Assembly: GCA_021648845.1 (NCBI GenBank)
Contig: JAKJHY010000005.1
Span: 186,001-250,000, forward strand
Length of the DNA: 64,000 bases
Source of the DNA: Mycobacterium sp. MBM
GTDB taxonomy: Bacteria > Actinomycetota > Actinomycetes > Mycobacteriales > Mycobacteriaceae
Direction: 5' to 3'
The translations under genes were made by a program, and so were the position numbers. Within the stretch, counting starts at the first letter, position 1. Every line of letters starts with the position of its first letter. Of this stretch, positions 8,007 through 17,115 are shown piece by piece. The notes below the pieces were generated by a model. The model did no database searches. It was not told the DNA's origin and was given only the letters and a program-made list of their open reading frames with translations.

Positions 8007-9445
8007 TGTCTCATCCACTCTCGCAACGCATCAGCGCGGTTCTGGACCTCGATCCGTCGGCGCCGGCGCTGCAGTACGACAGCCACTGGTCCTGCTGGGC
8101 ACAGCTCGCCACGCTGGCACGACGCATCGGAGCACACACCGGCGCCGTCCGAGCGGGGATCATGGTGCGCAACAGCCCGCCTCATGTCGCGGCGGTGCTC
8201 GGCGTGCTCGAGGCCGGCGGCACCGTGGTGGTGATCAACCCGTCGCGCGGTGATGACCGAACGCGCGCCGATATCGCGGCGCTCGAGCTCCCGGTGCTCA
8301 TCGGCGTGGCCGACGATATCGCCAACCTCGTGACACCGTCGGCCACCACCGCCACGGTGATCACCATCGCCGATCTCGACACCCCGCCGACCGTGCTCTC
8401 GGGCACCACCATCGACGATGCCCGTCGCCCCGAGGTTGCGGTACGGATGCTGACCAGCGGCACCACCGGGCCACCCAAGCGGGTCGACCTCACCTACGAC
8501 ATGCTGGCCCGCAGCGTGATGGGCCGCGAGCCCTGGCTACCGCCCACCGAGTTGCGACGCGGGGTGGCCATCGTGAACTCTCCGCTCGTTCACATCGGCG
8601 GGATCTTCCGGATCCTGTTGTGTATCAGCGAGGCCCGACCTTTCGTTCTGCTGTCCAAGTTCGATCTGCAGCGCTGGGCCGCCGCGGTACGCGAGCACAA
8701 GCCGCGGGCGGTGTCGCTGGTGCCCGCCGCACTGCGAATGGTGTTGCACTCCGATCTCACCCGAGACGACCTGGCCAGTGTGCGTGCGGTCACCTCGGGG
8801 ACCGCACCGCTGTCCGCCGACGACGCCGACGCCTTCACCGAGAAGTTCGGTATCCCGGTATTGACCTCGTACGCGGCCACCGAGTTCGGCGGCGGTGTCG
8901 CCGGCTGGACGCTGGCCGACCATCGACGATACTGGCAGGCCAAACGCGGCAGTGTGGGCCGCGCCAATCCCGGGGCGCAGCTTCGGGTGGTCGACGAGGA
9001 CGGCCGTATCCTCGACCCGGACGAGCAGGGGCTCTTGGAAGTCATTCCTGCCCAAATGTCCTCGGGGGGCTGGATCCGCACCACCGACCTGGCGCGCATC
9101 GACGCCGACGGTTTCGTCTGGATCCTCGGCCGGGCGGATCAGGCGATCATCCGCGGTGGTTTCAAGGTGCTGCCCGACGATGTGCGCGCAGCCCTGGAAA
9201 CCCACCCCGCGGTGCGCGGCGCCGCGGTCGTCGGCCGCGCCGACGACCGGCTCGGCCAGACACCGGTCGCGATGGTCGAATTGCACGGTCGGGCCACCGC
9301 GACGGAGCTGACCGAATACCTGGCCGCCCGGCTCGCCCGCTACGAGATCCCTACCGAGATCTCGATCGTCGACGTGATCCCCAGAACACCGTCGGGCAAG
9401 GCCGACCTCGGGGCTGTCCGAGAGCATTTCTCAGTCAGTGCATGA
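8006..9445 (+). CDS. AMP-forming acyl-CoA synthetase-like ligase
   Basis: This is a 479-residue ANL-superfamily adenylating enzyme, expected to activate a carboxylic acid as acyl-AMP and pass it to CoA. The P-loop-like motif is LTSGTTGPPKR, the adenine-binding turn SYAATEFGG, the hinge region TTDLARIDADGF, and the catalytic lysine lies in PRTPSGKADL near the C-terminus. The start overlaps the crotonase stop by 1 nt and its stop overlaps the next ligase by 8 nt. It is shorter than typical FadD proteins (about 500-550 residues), mainly at the N-terminus. Confidence 0.9.
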   Translation: MSHPLSQRISAVLDLDPSAPALQYDSHWSCWAQLATLARRIGAHTGAVRAGIMVRNSPPHVAAVLGVLEAGGTVVVINPSRGDDRTRADIAALELPVLIGVADDIANLVTPSATTATVITIADLDTPPTVLSGTTIDDARRPEVAVRMLTSGTTGPPKRVDLTYDMLARSVMGREPWLPPTELRRGVAIVNSPLVHIGGIFRILLCISEARPFVLLSKFDLQRWAAAVREHKPRAVSLVPAALRMVLHSDLTRDDLASVRAVTSGTAPLSADDADAFTEKFGIPVLTSYAATEFGGGVAGWTLADHRRYWQAKRGSVGRANPGAQLRVVDEDGRILDPDEQGLLEVIPAQMSSGGWIRTTDLARIDADGFVWILGRADQAIIRGGFKVLPDDVRAALETHPAVRGAAVVGRADDRLGQTPVAMVELHGRATATELTEYLAARLARYEIPTEISIVDVIPRTPSGKADLGAVREHFSVSA

Positions 9446-10907
9446 GACCGTCGCCGCTCTGCTCACGGCCCGCGCACGGCGTGCCGGGCACCCGCTGCTG
9501 ATCTGCGACGACGAACTGCTCACCTACACCGAGGCCGAGCGGCGCTCTGCCGACATCGCGCGCGGCCTCGTGGCGTTGGGAGCCGGCAAGGGCACCCACA
9601 TCGGGCTGCTGTACCCCAACGGGGCCGCCTTCGTGGTGGGCATGCTGGCCGCCGCACGCATCGGCGCGGTGGTGATACCGTTCTCCACGTTCGCGACGGC
9701 CGTGGAACTGTCGACCCAACTGGTCGACAGCGACACCGAGATCCTGCTGGCGGCGGCCACTTTCCGTCACCACGATTACCGGCGACGGCTCGCCGGCATC
9801 AAGACGCCGTGCCTGCGTCACGTGCTGTTCGAACCGCCCTCGGCATCCGAACCGGACCTGACCGGATTGGAGGCCGATGTCGACGGATCCGACCCACTGG
9901 CCATCATCTACACCTCCGGGTCGACCGGGCCGCCCAAGGGCGCGGTGCACACCCACGCCGGCCTGCTTGGTCACCAGCGCAACCTGAACACGATCCGCGG
10001 GCTCGTCGAATCGGACATCTTGTTCTGCAACTCGCCGTTCTTCTGGATCGGCGGTTTCGCATTCGGCCTGCTCGCCACCATGGTGGCCGGGTCCACACTG
10101 GTCTGCTCGAATGCGACCGATGCCGGCGAGACCTTGGATCTGCTGGAGACCGTCCGCCCGAATGTCACCAACGGCTTCGCCGCGGGCATCACGCATCTGA
10201 CCCGTCATCCCAGTTTCGTCGACCGCGATCTGTCCTCGCTGCAGCGGGGCAATCTGTACCCGATCATGGCCCCGGCCGTCCGGCCGTCCGATCCCGAGTT
10301 GCGCCACAACATGCTGGGGATGACCGAGGCGGGCAGTGTGTTGTTGATCGACGGCGACGAGTCCGATTTGCCGGAGCATCGGCGTGGCAGTTTCGGCCGC
10401 CCGGCGCCGGGATTCGAGACTCAGGTGCTTGACACCGGCGAGCTCCTTATTCGCGGACCGTATGTGATGCTCGGCTACTACGGACGCAGTCGCGAGGAGT
10501 GCTTCGACTCCGACGGCTGGTTCCATACCGGCGATCTGGTGCGCGTCGACGACGACGGCTATTACTACTATCTGACCCGCGCCGGCTCGATGATCAAGAC
10601 GGCCGGCGCCAATGTCACGCCCGCAGAGGTGCAGAAGGCCATCGCCGCACAGGGATTCGCCGCCCACGTGCTGGGCCTACCCGATGACGAGCGCGGTCAG
10701 ATCGTGGCTGCTGTCATCGTCAGCGACGGCAAGGTCGACACCGAGGAGCTGCAGGGAGCGTTGCGCGAGACATTGTCGGCCTACAAGGTGCCCAGGCGGT
10801 TCGCGATGTGTCGCCCCGACGACCTGCCCATGCTGTCCAGCGGGAAGGTCGATCTGCACAGGCTCCGCCAGATGCTCGAAGCGTCAGACGATCGCGTCGG
10901 CCCGTAA
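9438..10907 (+). CDS. AMP-forming acyl-CoA synthetase-like ligase
   Basis: This is a 489-residue ANL-family ligase starting at GTG 9438 inside the previous gene. Motifs are IYTSGSTGPPKGAVHTH, LGMTEAGS, FHTGDLVRVDDDGYYYYLTR and the C-terminal lysine in LPMLSSGKVD. Two adjacent ligases in one operon may act on the substrate and on a shortened intermediate, or may be paralogues for different stereo- or chain forms; this is inference. The 3' end overlaps the convergent CoA-transferase gene by 24 nt. Confidence 0.9.
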   Translation: MHETVAALLTARARRAGHPLLICDDELLTYTEAERRSADIARGLVALGAGKGTHIGLLYPNGAAFVVGMLAAARIGAVVIPFSTFATAVELSTQLVDSDTEILLAAATFRHHDYRRRLAGIKTPCLRHVLFEPPSASEPDLTGLEADVDGSDPLAIIYTSGSTGPPKGAVHTHAGLLGHQRNLNTIRGLVESDILFCNSPFFWIGGFAFGLLATMVAGSTLVCSNATDAGETLDLLETVRPNVTNGFAAGITHLTRHPSFVDRDLSSLQRGNLYPIMAPAVRPSDPELRHNMLGMTEAGSVLLIDGDESDLPEHRRGSFGRPAPGFETQVLDTGELLIRGPYVMLGYYGRSREECFDSDGWFHTGDLVRVDDDGYYYYLTRAGSMIKTAGANVTPAEVQKAIAAQGFAAHVLGLPDDERGQIVAAVIVSDGKVDTEELQGALRETLSAYKVPRRFAMCRPDDLPMLSSGKVDLHRLRQMLEASDDRVGP

Positions 10908-12071
10908 CCCGGCTATCTGAGCAGCGTCGTAGCCGAGCTCACCGAGCACCTCATCGGTGTGCTCACCGAGCAGTGGGGCGCGGTGCCGGATGCTGCCGGG
11001 TGTGGCCGACATCCGGAACGGAGTCTCGATGATCGGAACGTCGCGGGAGGCGCCGGGAAAGGCCACCCGCTTGAGGTAGCCCATGGCCTGGATGTGCGGG
11101 TCGTCGAGTACCTCCTGGGTGGAGTGCAGCGGCGCGGCGGGCAGCTTGGCCTGCTCAAGCAGCTGCAGGACCTCGGCCTTCGTCTTGTCGGCACACCATT
11201 CGGACATGATGTCGTTGAGGATATCGCCGTACTCCCAGCGGGTGTCGTCGTTGGCGAAGCGCGGATCCTCGACGAGGTCCCCGCGCCCGACGAGCCGGCA
11301 CCAGCGGGCGAACATGGGCTGCCCGGCCACCTGCAGCAGCACCCATTGGTCATCGGCGGTCCGGTACAGGTCGCAGGGGGCGACCGAGGCACCGCGGTTG
11401 ACCATCCGTGGTTTGTCCGTCTGCAGCAACTCCCGCTCGATGAGGAATGCATTGGACGACATCAGCGCCGTCGGTAGCAGCGCACCCTCGACGTGCTGAC
11501 CCTCACCGGTGTGGTCGCGGTGATACAGCGCCATCATGACACCGATCGTCAGGGTGAGCGCGGTACCGAAGTCTGTGTAGGGCACCACAGTTCGGATCGG
11601 CTGATCGGGCAGTCCCTGCCGGTACACCGCACCGGACATGACCTGGCCGGCACCGTCGAAACCGATCTTGGTGCTGTTCGGGCCGCCCTCGCCGTAGGCG
11701 GTGGCACTGGCCAGGATGATGTCCGGTTTGACGGCACGCAGCGTCCCATAGTCCAGACCGCTCGCCCGCATGCCGGCGGCCGGCATATTGGCCACCACGA
11801 TATCGGCGCGGGCCACCAGACGTCGGGTGATCTCGGCGCCTTCGGGCGTTGTGGAATCCAAGGTCAGCGAGCGCTTGTTCCGATTGCATTGCAGGAAGGT
11901 GCCGCCTTCGCCACCCTCGGTGACAGCCTGCACCCAACGATCCTCGCCACCCTCCCGCTTCTCGACGCGCAGGACGTCTGCTCCCATATCGGCCAGGATC
12001 GCGGTGCACCAGGGCGCGGCGATGAATCGACCGTAGTCGAGAACGCGTATTCCATCGAGAACGCCTGGCAT
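10884..12071 (-). CDS. Family III CoA-transferase (CaiB/BaiF)
   Basis: This is a 395-residue protein. ATG 12071 is preceded by GAAGGTGG; the open frame continues to 12497 without protein-like character. The N-terminus LDGIRVLDYGRFIAAP and the segment VVPYTDFGTALTL, whose Asp is the residue acylated in this family, identify a CoA-transferase that moves CoA between carboxylic acids. It gives the cluster an ATP-free alternative to the two ligases. It is transcribed alone, from a promoter carrying operator copy 4 (12098-12116), 27 bp upstream. Confidence 0.92.
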   Translation of the reverse strand: MPGVLDGIRVLDYGRFIAAPWCTAILADMGADVLRVEKREGGEDRWVQAVTEGGEGGTFLQCNRNKRSLTLDSTTPEGAEITRRLVARADIVVANMPAAGMRASGLDYGTLRAVKPDIILASATAYGEGGPNSTKIGFDGAGQVMSGAVYRQGLPDQPIRTVVPYTDFGTALTLTIGVMMALYHRDHTGEGQHVEGALLPTALMSSNAFLIERELLQTDKPRMVNRGASVAPCDLYRTADDQWVLLQVAGQPMFARWCRLVGRGDLVEDPRFANDDTRWEYGDILNDIMSEWCADKTKAEVLQLLEQAKLPAAPLHSTQEVLDDPHIQAMGYLKRVAFPGASRDVPIIETPFRMSATPGSIRHRAPLLGEHTDEVLGELGYDAAQIAGLRADAIV

Positions 12072-12097
12072 GGCTGGACCACCTTCGTAGAATCTCC

Positions 12098-12116
12098 GAC
12101 GGTAAGTATTACAGTA
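12098..12116. promoter_or_regulatory. Putative operator, 19-nt motif copy 4
   Basis: Read on the minus strand, TACTGTAATACTTACCGTC matches the TACYRTATNNNTNNCRGTA consensus at most fixed positions, failing at position 8, position 16 and the last base. It sits 27 bp upstream of the CoA-transferase start, the same distance as copy 1 from its gene. It is the weakest of the four copies. Confidence 0.4.
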
Positions 12117-12321
12117 AGGTCCGGCACTGCGATCATGGACCGTCCTCATCGTCGGGTTCCTCCTCGCCACCGCATCCGACGTGAGGTATCGAACGTCCTC
12201 GCAGCCACCGACACAACCGGCCGAAAAGTGATCGCAGTGATCGACGAGTCCGGAAAAACTCATGAGACCATCAGTGACACCAAAGTCGCTCATCGCTCGG
12301 CACTTTCGCACCGAGATGACC

Positions 12322-13215
12322 TCAACTCGGTTGCAGTACCCGCCGCAGAAAAGCCAACTGATCCTCGACGGTCTTGTCGAACCACTCGTTTCCCGACCAC
12401 ACGTCGAAATGGTCGCAGGCGTACCGATGGACCTGTGCCCGAGCCAGTTCCGCAGTCTTGGCCACCGTACCCGCGGGCACGAACCGGTCGAAGTCACCGA
12501 TCTGGACCAACACCGGACAGGTGAGGCGGCGTGCGGCAGCCTTGACGCTCATCCGCCCCAGCTCCATGCCAACCGAGGAATCGATCTCGTTGCGCCATGT
12601 GGGCCCGGCCATGGCCAGATAGCTCTCATAGGCACCGGGCAGCGTCAACGCACCGTCCTCGCCCGGCCTGCCGACAATCGGCATCAACCTCGCAGCGCCG
12701 CCCCGGGCCACCGACAACTTGCTGCGGACCCCGGTTGCGGTCCACCGCAATGCGGTCAGCGCACCGCGCGATCCCATCGCGGCTCGCCCGGCCGCCAGCC
12801 CACTTGTCAACGGCGTCAAAGCCACCACCGCCGCGATATCGTCTCGGTCGCCGGCCACCTGCAGCACGTGTCCGCCCGACATGGATGCGCCCCACAACGC
12901 GATACGGTCGGGATCAACTCCGGGCAACGCCCGAGCCGCGGCGATAGCACTGTGAAAGTCCGCCACCTGCCCGTCCAGGGAGATGGTTTGACGCGGCCGC
13001 CCATCGGAGGCGCCGAATCCACGGTAATCGAAGGCGAACACATCGATACCAGCCGCCGCGAACCGCTGCGCAAATGGTTCCAAACCGGAGTCTTTGGTTC
13101 CGCCGAAACCGTGCGCCATCACCACGACAGGGCGCATTGGCTCTCCGTCGGCGCGGAAATGCCAAGCACTGCAATCTGTTCCATGCGAGTCGAAGCGCAG
13201 CTCCCGATAGCTCAT
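12322..13215 (-). CDS. Alpha/beta hydrolase
   Basis: This is a 297-residue serine hydrolase. ATG 13215 has GGAGAG upstream and overlaps the TetR stop (ATGA), so translation is coupled. The N-terminal strand MAHGFGGTKDSG carries the oxyanion turn. The nucleophile is Ser111 in WGASMSGGH (GxSxS rather than GxSxG). A late Asp in IGDFDRFVP and a His in CDHFDVW complete the triad. It fits the dienelactone/acyl-hydrolase type that accepts small esters or lactones. As the third gene behind a Baeyer-Villiger-like monooxygenase it could open the ester or lactone that enzyme makes; this is inference. Confidence 0.88.
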   Translation of the reverse strand: MSYRELRFDSHGTDCSAWHFRADGEPMRPVVVMAHGFGGTKDSGLEPFAQRFAAAGIDVFAFDYRGFGASDGRPRQTISLDGQVADFHSAIAAARALPGVDPDRIALWGASMSGGHVLQVAGDRDDIAAVVALTPLTSGLAAGRAAMGSRGALTALRWTATGVRSKLSVARGGAARLMPIVGRPGEDGALTLPGAYESYLAMAGPTWRNEIDSSVGMELGRMSVKAAARRLTCPVLVQIGDFDRFVPAGTVAKTAELARAQVHRYACDHFDVWSGNEWFDKTVEDQLAFLRRVLQPS

Positions 13216-13811
13216 CGATTCTCTCCGTAGATCGTACTCAGCCACACCGCAGCGGCCCCGTCGATCAGCTGCTCACGGGTCAGCTGGCCACCGCTTATGA
13301 ACCGCTCCAGCATTCGGTCGTTGAACTCCAGCAATACCGCCGCGAGAACCTCGGGTTCGGGTGAGCCGGTGGGCCGCTCGGCACGGATCAGCTCGGTTAC
13401 CGAGGGCGTGAAGGCATCGCGTGCGTCATCCCAGATCTTTCGCACCGTAGCACTGGAACCCCGCGCCTCCAGCATTGCGCCGAAGACGTGGCGGTATCGG
13501 TCGCTGCTGTCGAACAGCCCGTTCAACATGGTGTGCACCCGATCGTGCGGCGAACCCGCACCGGTGGTGAATTCGTCATTCACCTCGAAGATCTCGGTGA
13601 CCAGCCGTTCCATCAGGGCAGCGACGGCGGCCGCCTTGTTCTCGAAGTAGAAGTAAAACGCCGAGCGAGTCACACCGGCCTGCGCGGTGATCTCGGCAAT
13701 GTTGACGGCGTCCAAGCTGTGGCCCCGCAGCCATCCGTCGAGTGCGTCGAGGATGGCCTCCCGGCGCTCGTCGCTGCGCAGCGAGGGCCGACGGTCAGTC
13801 GGCGACCTCAT
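13212..13811 (-). CDS. TetR-family regulator of the monooxygenase operon
   Basis: This is a 199-residue TetR protein. The HTH is VNIAEITAQAGVTRSAFYFYF followed by ENKAAAVAAL, and the C-terminal half is all-helical. ATG 13811 overlaps the monooxygenase stop (ATGA) and its own stop overlaps the hydrolase start, so the three genes form one tightly coupled operon. The matched palindromes at 15190-15201 and 15210-15221 in front of the operon are the obvious autoregulatory targets. Confidence 0.9.
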   Translation of the reverse strand: MRSPTDRRPSLRSDERREAILDALDGWLRGHSLDAVNIAEITAQAGVTRSAFYFYFENKAAAVAALMERLVTEIFEVNDEFTTGAGSPHDRVHTMLNGLFDSSDRYRHVFGAMLEARGSSATVRKIWDDARDAFTPSVTELIRAERPTGSPEPEVLAAVLLEFNDRMLERFISGGQLTREQLIDGAAAVWLSTIYGENR

Positions 13812-15145
13812 ACCTGAACCAGGCTCGCCGCGGCGCGTGTGATACCCGCCGGCAGCTCTCTGGTACGGATATCGTGCTCGTAATAGAAGTAGTCGACCTG
13901 CTGGGTGTGCCGAGCGCGATCGGTGCAATGGCCGGCGTGCAACTTCTGGTCGGCGTCGATGACACGTTCCATCTCGGCAGCACTGGGCAGCGCGTACCGC
14001 CCGATTGCGTAGGCGGCCAGCAGTCGTGACTGGCATTCCACGAAGGGGAACAGCGTCGGGATGGCCTGCGCGAATCCGATGAACACCAGATCCTCGAACC
14101 CCGGCTTGAACATCCGCTTGTACAACCGGATCTGGTTGTCCGGCGCACTGATCAAATCCGGCTCGAAGAATGGGAAGGTGATGTTGTACCCGGTGGCGTA
14201 GATGATGACATCGAAACTGTCGGATGTGCCGTCGTCAAAGTGCACGGTGTCCCCGTCCAACAATGACACATTGGGTTTCGGGATGACGTCACCGGAACCC
14301 AAGCGCAACGGCAATTCCACCGACTGCGTCGGATGCGCCTCGAAAAGCTTGTGATTGGCCGGCGGCAGGCCGTACTTCGTCGGGTCCGCGCCCACCAGTG
14401 GGGCGAACGCCTGCGCTGCCTTGCGCTGCCAGGACAGGGGAAGATAGGGCGTCGTCTTGAAGATCTTGTCCCCGGGTTGTCCGGCGAGGTACTTCGGGAC
14501 GATCCACGCACTCGACCGGGTCGACAGCGTCACCTTGTTCTGCAGGGCCTTCGACGAGAGCTCGACGGTGATATCGGCCGCGCTATTTCCGATCCCGATC
14601 ACCAGAATGCTTTTCCCGGTGAGCTCCAACGGCGTCTGCGGATCGATGTAATGATGTGAGTGGATCGATTCGCCGGTGAAAGTGCCTGGGAAATCGGCCC
14701 AGCGCGCGTCCCAGTGGTGGCCGTTGCCGACGACGAGGAGATCGAATTCGCGCACGGAACCGGCTTGGTCCTCGATCAGCCAACCACCGCCGTCGCGCCG
14801 GCGCGCGTGGCGGACCGCGTTGTTGAACTCGATGTTCTCCAGCAGGCCGAAGGCCTCCGCATAGCAGTCCAGGTAGTTCTTGATATCACTGTGATGCGGA
14901 AACGACGGATAGTGATCGGGCACCGGAAAATCCTTGAAGGACAACCGATGCTTGGAGGTATCGATGTGTAGGGACCGATAGGCACTACTCAACCCGTTGG
15001 GATTCTCGAACGCCCAGTTTCCGCCGATGCGGTCGGAAATCTCGAAGGTGGTGTACGGGACGCGGTAGTCCTTGAGCATCTTGCCCGCGGTCAGCCCGCT
15101 GATACCTGCGCCGATGACCGCGGTTCGCGGCGGGGTTCGCACCAC
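13808..15145 (-). CDS. Flavin-containing / Baeyer-Villiger-type monooxygenase
   Basis: This is a 445-residue class B flavoprotein monooxygenase. The GTG at 15145 (or the adjacent GTG at 15142) follows GAGGAG, whereas the open frame to 15202 has no such signal. The FAD Rossmann motif is AVIGAGISGLTAGKML (residues about 8-23), the family fingerprint FxGxxxHxxxY appears as FTGESIHSHHY, the NADPH-binding motif is VIGIGNSAADI, and ATGYN lies in the C-terminal part. Such enzymes insert oxygen into ketones or oxidise N/S atoms. The coupled downstream hydrolase favours a ketone-to-ester role. Confidence 0.88.
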   Translation of the reverse strand: MVRTPPRTAVIGAGISGLTAGKMLKDYRVPYTTFEISDRIGGNWAFENPNGLSSAYRSLHIDTSKHRLSFKDFPVPDHYPSFPHHSDIKNYLDCYAEAFGLLENIEFNNAVRHARRRDGGGWLIEDQAGSVREFDLLVVGNGHHWDARWADFPGTFTGESIHSHHYIDPQTPLELTGKSILVIGIGNSAADITVELSSKALQNKVTLSTRSSAWIVPKYLAGQPGDKIFKTTPYLPLSWQRKAAQAFAPLVGADPTKYGLPPANHKLFEAHPTQSVELPLRLGSGDVIPKPNVSLLDGDTVHFDDGTSDSFDVIIYATGYNITFPFFEPDLISAPDNQIRLYKRMFKPGFEDLVFIGFAQAIPTLFPFVECQSRLLAAYAIGRYALPSAAEMERVIDADQKLHAGHCTDRARHTQQVDYFYYEHDIRTRELPAGITRAAASLVQV

Positions 15146-15189
15146 CTTTACTCCTCGTGTCGCTGTGATGGGCGACACTACCAGCGCTC

Positions 15190-15221
15190 TGACGCGCGTC
15201 AACGATTACTGACGTACGTCA
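15190..15221. promoter_or_regulatory. Twin perfect 12-bp palindromes, putative TetR operator
   Basis: TGACGCGCGTCA (15190-15201) and TGACGTACGTCA (15210-15221) are both perfect palindromes. They differ only at the two central bases and are set exactly 20 bp apart, two helical turns. They lie 45-76 bp upstream of the monooxygenase start; the second reaches 3 bp into the 3' end of the GntR gene. The TetR in the same operon is the probable binder. Confidence 0.65.
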
Positions 15222-15938
15222 AATCGGGCGGATGACGCCCAGTTCGGTGAGGTGCTCGCACAGCGGAGCGACGCCGACGGTGAAATGTTCGGCCATCGCG
15301 GCGCGAGCCGCCTCGGCGTCCCGCTGTTCCAAGGCCTCGATGACTCGCCGGTGATCCTTGATGGACTGTTTCGGCCAGCCCTCCAGCGTCGGGAACACCG
15401 ACTCCGGCTGATAGCGGGTGATACCGGACATGAACTGGGTGAGTTTGGGCGATTCGGCGGCCACGTTGATCAAGCGGTGGTACTCGTGGTTGAGCCGCAC
15501 CGTGCGTTCCGGGTCGGTCTGCTCGTAGGCCCGCTCCAGCTGGTCCTGGATCGTCTTCAGTTCGGAAAGCTGTTCGGTAGTGATGTTCTCGGCGGCGCGG
15601 GCGGCCAGCTCTCCTCCGACATAGGCCTGCACGTTGGCGACATCGGCCAGGTCGCGGGCGGTGAACTCGACCACCATGAAACCCCGCCGCGGGTGCTGTA
15701 CCAGAAGCCCCTCGGCACGCAGGTTCAGCAGCGCCTCCCGCACGGGCGTCACACTGATGCCGAGGTCGACGGCCAGCTGGTCTAGGCGTAGGTACTCGCC
15801 CGCCCGGTAGGTGCCGTCGAAAATCCGCCGACGCACCACGCGGGCGACATCATCGGAGAGCTGGGGGCGGACCGCGAAGCCCGGTTCCCCCCGTCGCTCC
15901 GCTTGCCCCAGCCCCAGCCCGTCAGAGTCGGTACTCAT
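15219..15938 (-). CDS. GntR-family regulator with FCD-type domain
   Basis: This is a 239-residue protein starting at ATG 15938 inside the 3' end of the acyl-CoA dehydrogenase (17-nt overlap). The winged helix covers about residues 30-95: LRLDQLAVDLGISVTPVREAL then LVQHPRRGFMVV. The FCD-like half shows LNHEYHRLINVAA and DHRRVIEAL, with histidines expected of the metal-ligand site. It is the last gene of an SDR-thiolase-FadE-GntR operon and is the likely reader of the inverted repeat at 19121-19145. Confidence 0.9.
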   Translation of the reverse strand: MSTDSDGLGLGQAERRGEPGFAVRPQLSDDVARVVRRRIFDGTYRAGEYLRLDQLAVDLGISVTPVREALLNLRAEGLLVQHPRRGFMVVEFTARDLADVANVQAYVGGELAARAAENITTEQLSELKTIQDQLERAYEQTDPERTVRLNHEYHRLINVAAESPKLTQFMSGITRYQPESVFPTLEGWPKQSIKDHRRVIEALEQRDAEAARAAMAEHFTVGVAPLCEHLTELGVIRPI

Positions 15939-17115
15939 CCAGCAGATTCTTGCTGATGATGGTCTTCTGGATCTCGCTGGTGCCCTCACCTATCAGCAGG
16001 AACGGCGCATCGCGCATCAGGCGTTCGATCTCGTACTCCTTGGAGTAGCCGTAGCCACCGTGGATCCTGAAGCTCTGCTGGGTGACCTCCGCGCAGTACT
16101 CACTGGCGAGGTACTTGGCCATCCCGGAGGCCACGTCGTTGCGATCACCGGAGTCCTTGAGCCGCGCCGCGTGCACCATCATCAGATGTGCGGCCTCGAC
16201 CTTGGTGGCCATTTCGGCGAGTTGGAAAGCAATGGCCTGATGCCCGGCGATCGGCTTGCCGAAGGTCTCCCGTTGCTGCGCATAACGGATCGCCAGTTCG
16301 AAGGCCCGCAGTGCGACACCGCACGCGCGTGCCGACACGTTGACCCGGCCGACCTCGACACCGTCCATCATCTGGAAGAAACCCTGACCTGGCCGCTCGC
16401 CGAGGATGTCGCCGGCCCCGGCGCGGTAGCCGTCGAAGATCAGTTCGGTGGTGTCGATGCCCTTGTAGCCCAATTTGTCGAGCTTGCCCGGAATCGTCAG
16501 CCCCGGCAGCACCTCACCGAAACCGGCAGGCTTCTCGATCAGGAACGCGGTCAGGTTGCGGTGCGGTTTGCCCGCTCCCTCATCGGTTTTCACCAGCGCG
16601 GCCACCAGCGTCGAACTGCCGCCATTGGTCAGCCACATCTTCTGCCCGGTGATCGTGTAGCCGCCCTCGGCGTCGCGGACCGCCTTGGTGCGGATCGCCG
16701 CAACGTCGGAACCCAATTCGGGCTCGGACATGGAGAACGCGCCGCGCACCTCACCGGTGGCCATCCGCGGCAGGTAGTGCTTCTTCTGGGCGTCCGTGCC
16801 GTGCTGGCGGATCATGTAGGCGACGATGAAGTGCGTGTTGATCACCCCGGAGACGCTCATCCAGCCGCGGGCCAGTTCCTCGACGCACAGTGCGTAGGTG
16901 AGCAGTGATTCCCCGAGGCCGCCGTACTCCTCGGGGATCATCAACCCGAACAGACCCATTTCACACATCTTGTCCACGATGTGCTGCGGGTAGGTGTCCG
17001 AGTGTTCCAGTTCCTGAGCGTTCGGGATGATCTCCTTGTCCACGAAATGGCGGACGGTGGCGATGATTTCGGTCTGCACATCGGTGAGACCGGGAGTCTG
17101 AGCCAAGCGGGTCAT
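15922..17115 (-). CDS. Acyl-CoA dehydrogenase
   Basis: This is a 397-residue FAD acyl-CoA dehydrogenase, making the 2,3-enoyl-CoA and passing electrons to ETF. Family motifs are FSMSEPELGSDVA and IHGGYGYSKEYEIERL; the catalytic glutamate lies in IGEGTSEIQ near residue 375. The ATG at 17115 overlaps the thiolase stop (ATGA). It belongs to the leftward operon SDR-thiolase-FadE-GntR. Confidence 0.93.
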   Translation of the reverse strand: MTRLAQTPGLTDVQTEIIATVRHFVDKEIIPNAQELEHSDTYPQHIVDKMCEMGLFGLMIPEEYGGLGESLLTYALCVEELARGWMSVSGVINTHFIVAYMIRQHGTDAQKKHYLPRMATGEVRGAFSMSEPELGSDVAAIRTKAVRDAEGGYTITGQKMWLTNGGSSTLVAALVKTDEGAGKPHRNLTAFLIEKPAGFGEVLPGLTIPGKLDKLGYKGIDTTELIFDGYRAGAGDILGERPGQGFFQMMDGVEVGRVNVSARACGVALRAFELAIRYAQQRETFGKPIAGHQAIAFQLAEMATKVEAAHLMMVHAARLKDSGDRNDVASGMAKYLASEYCAEVTQQSFRIHGGYGYSKEYEIERLMRDAPFLLIGEGTSEIQKTIISKNLLDEYRL

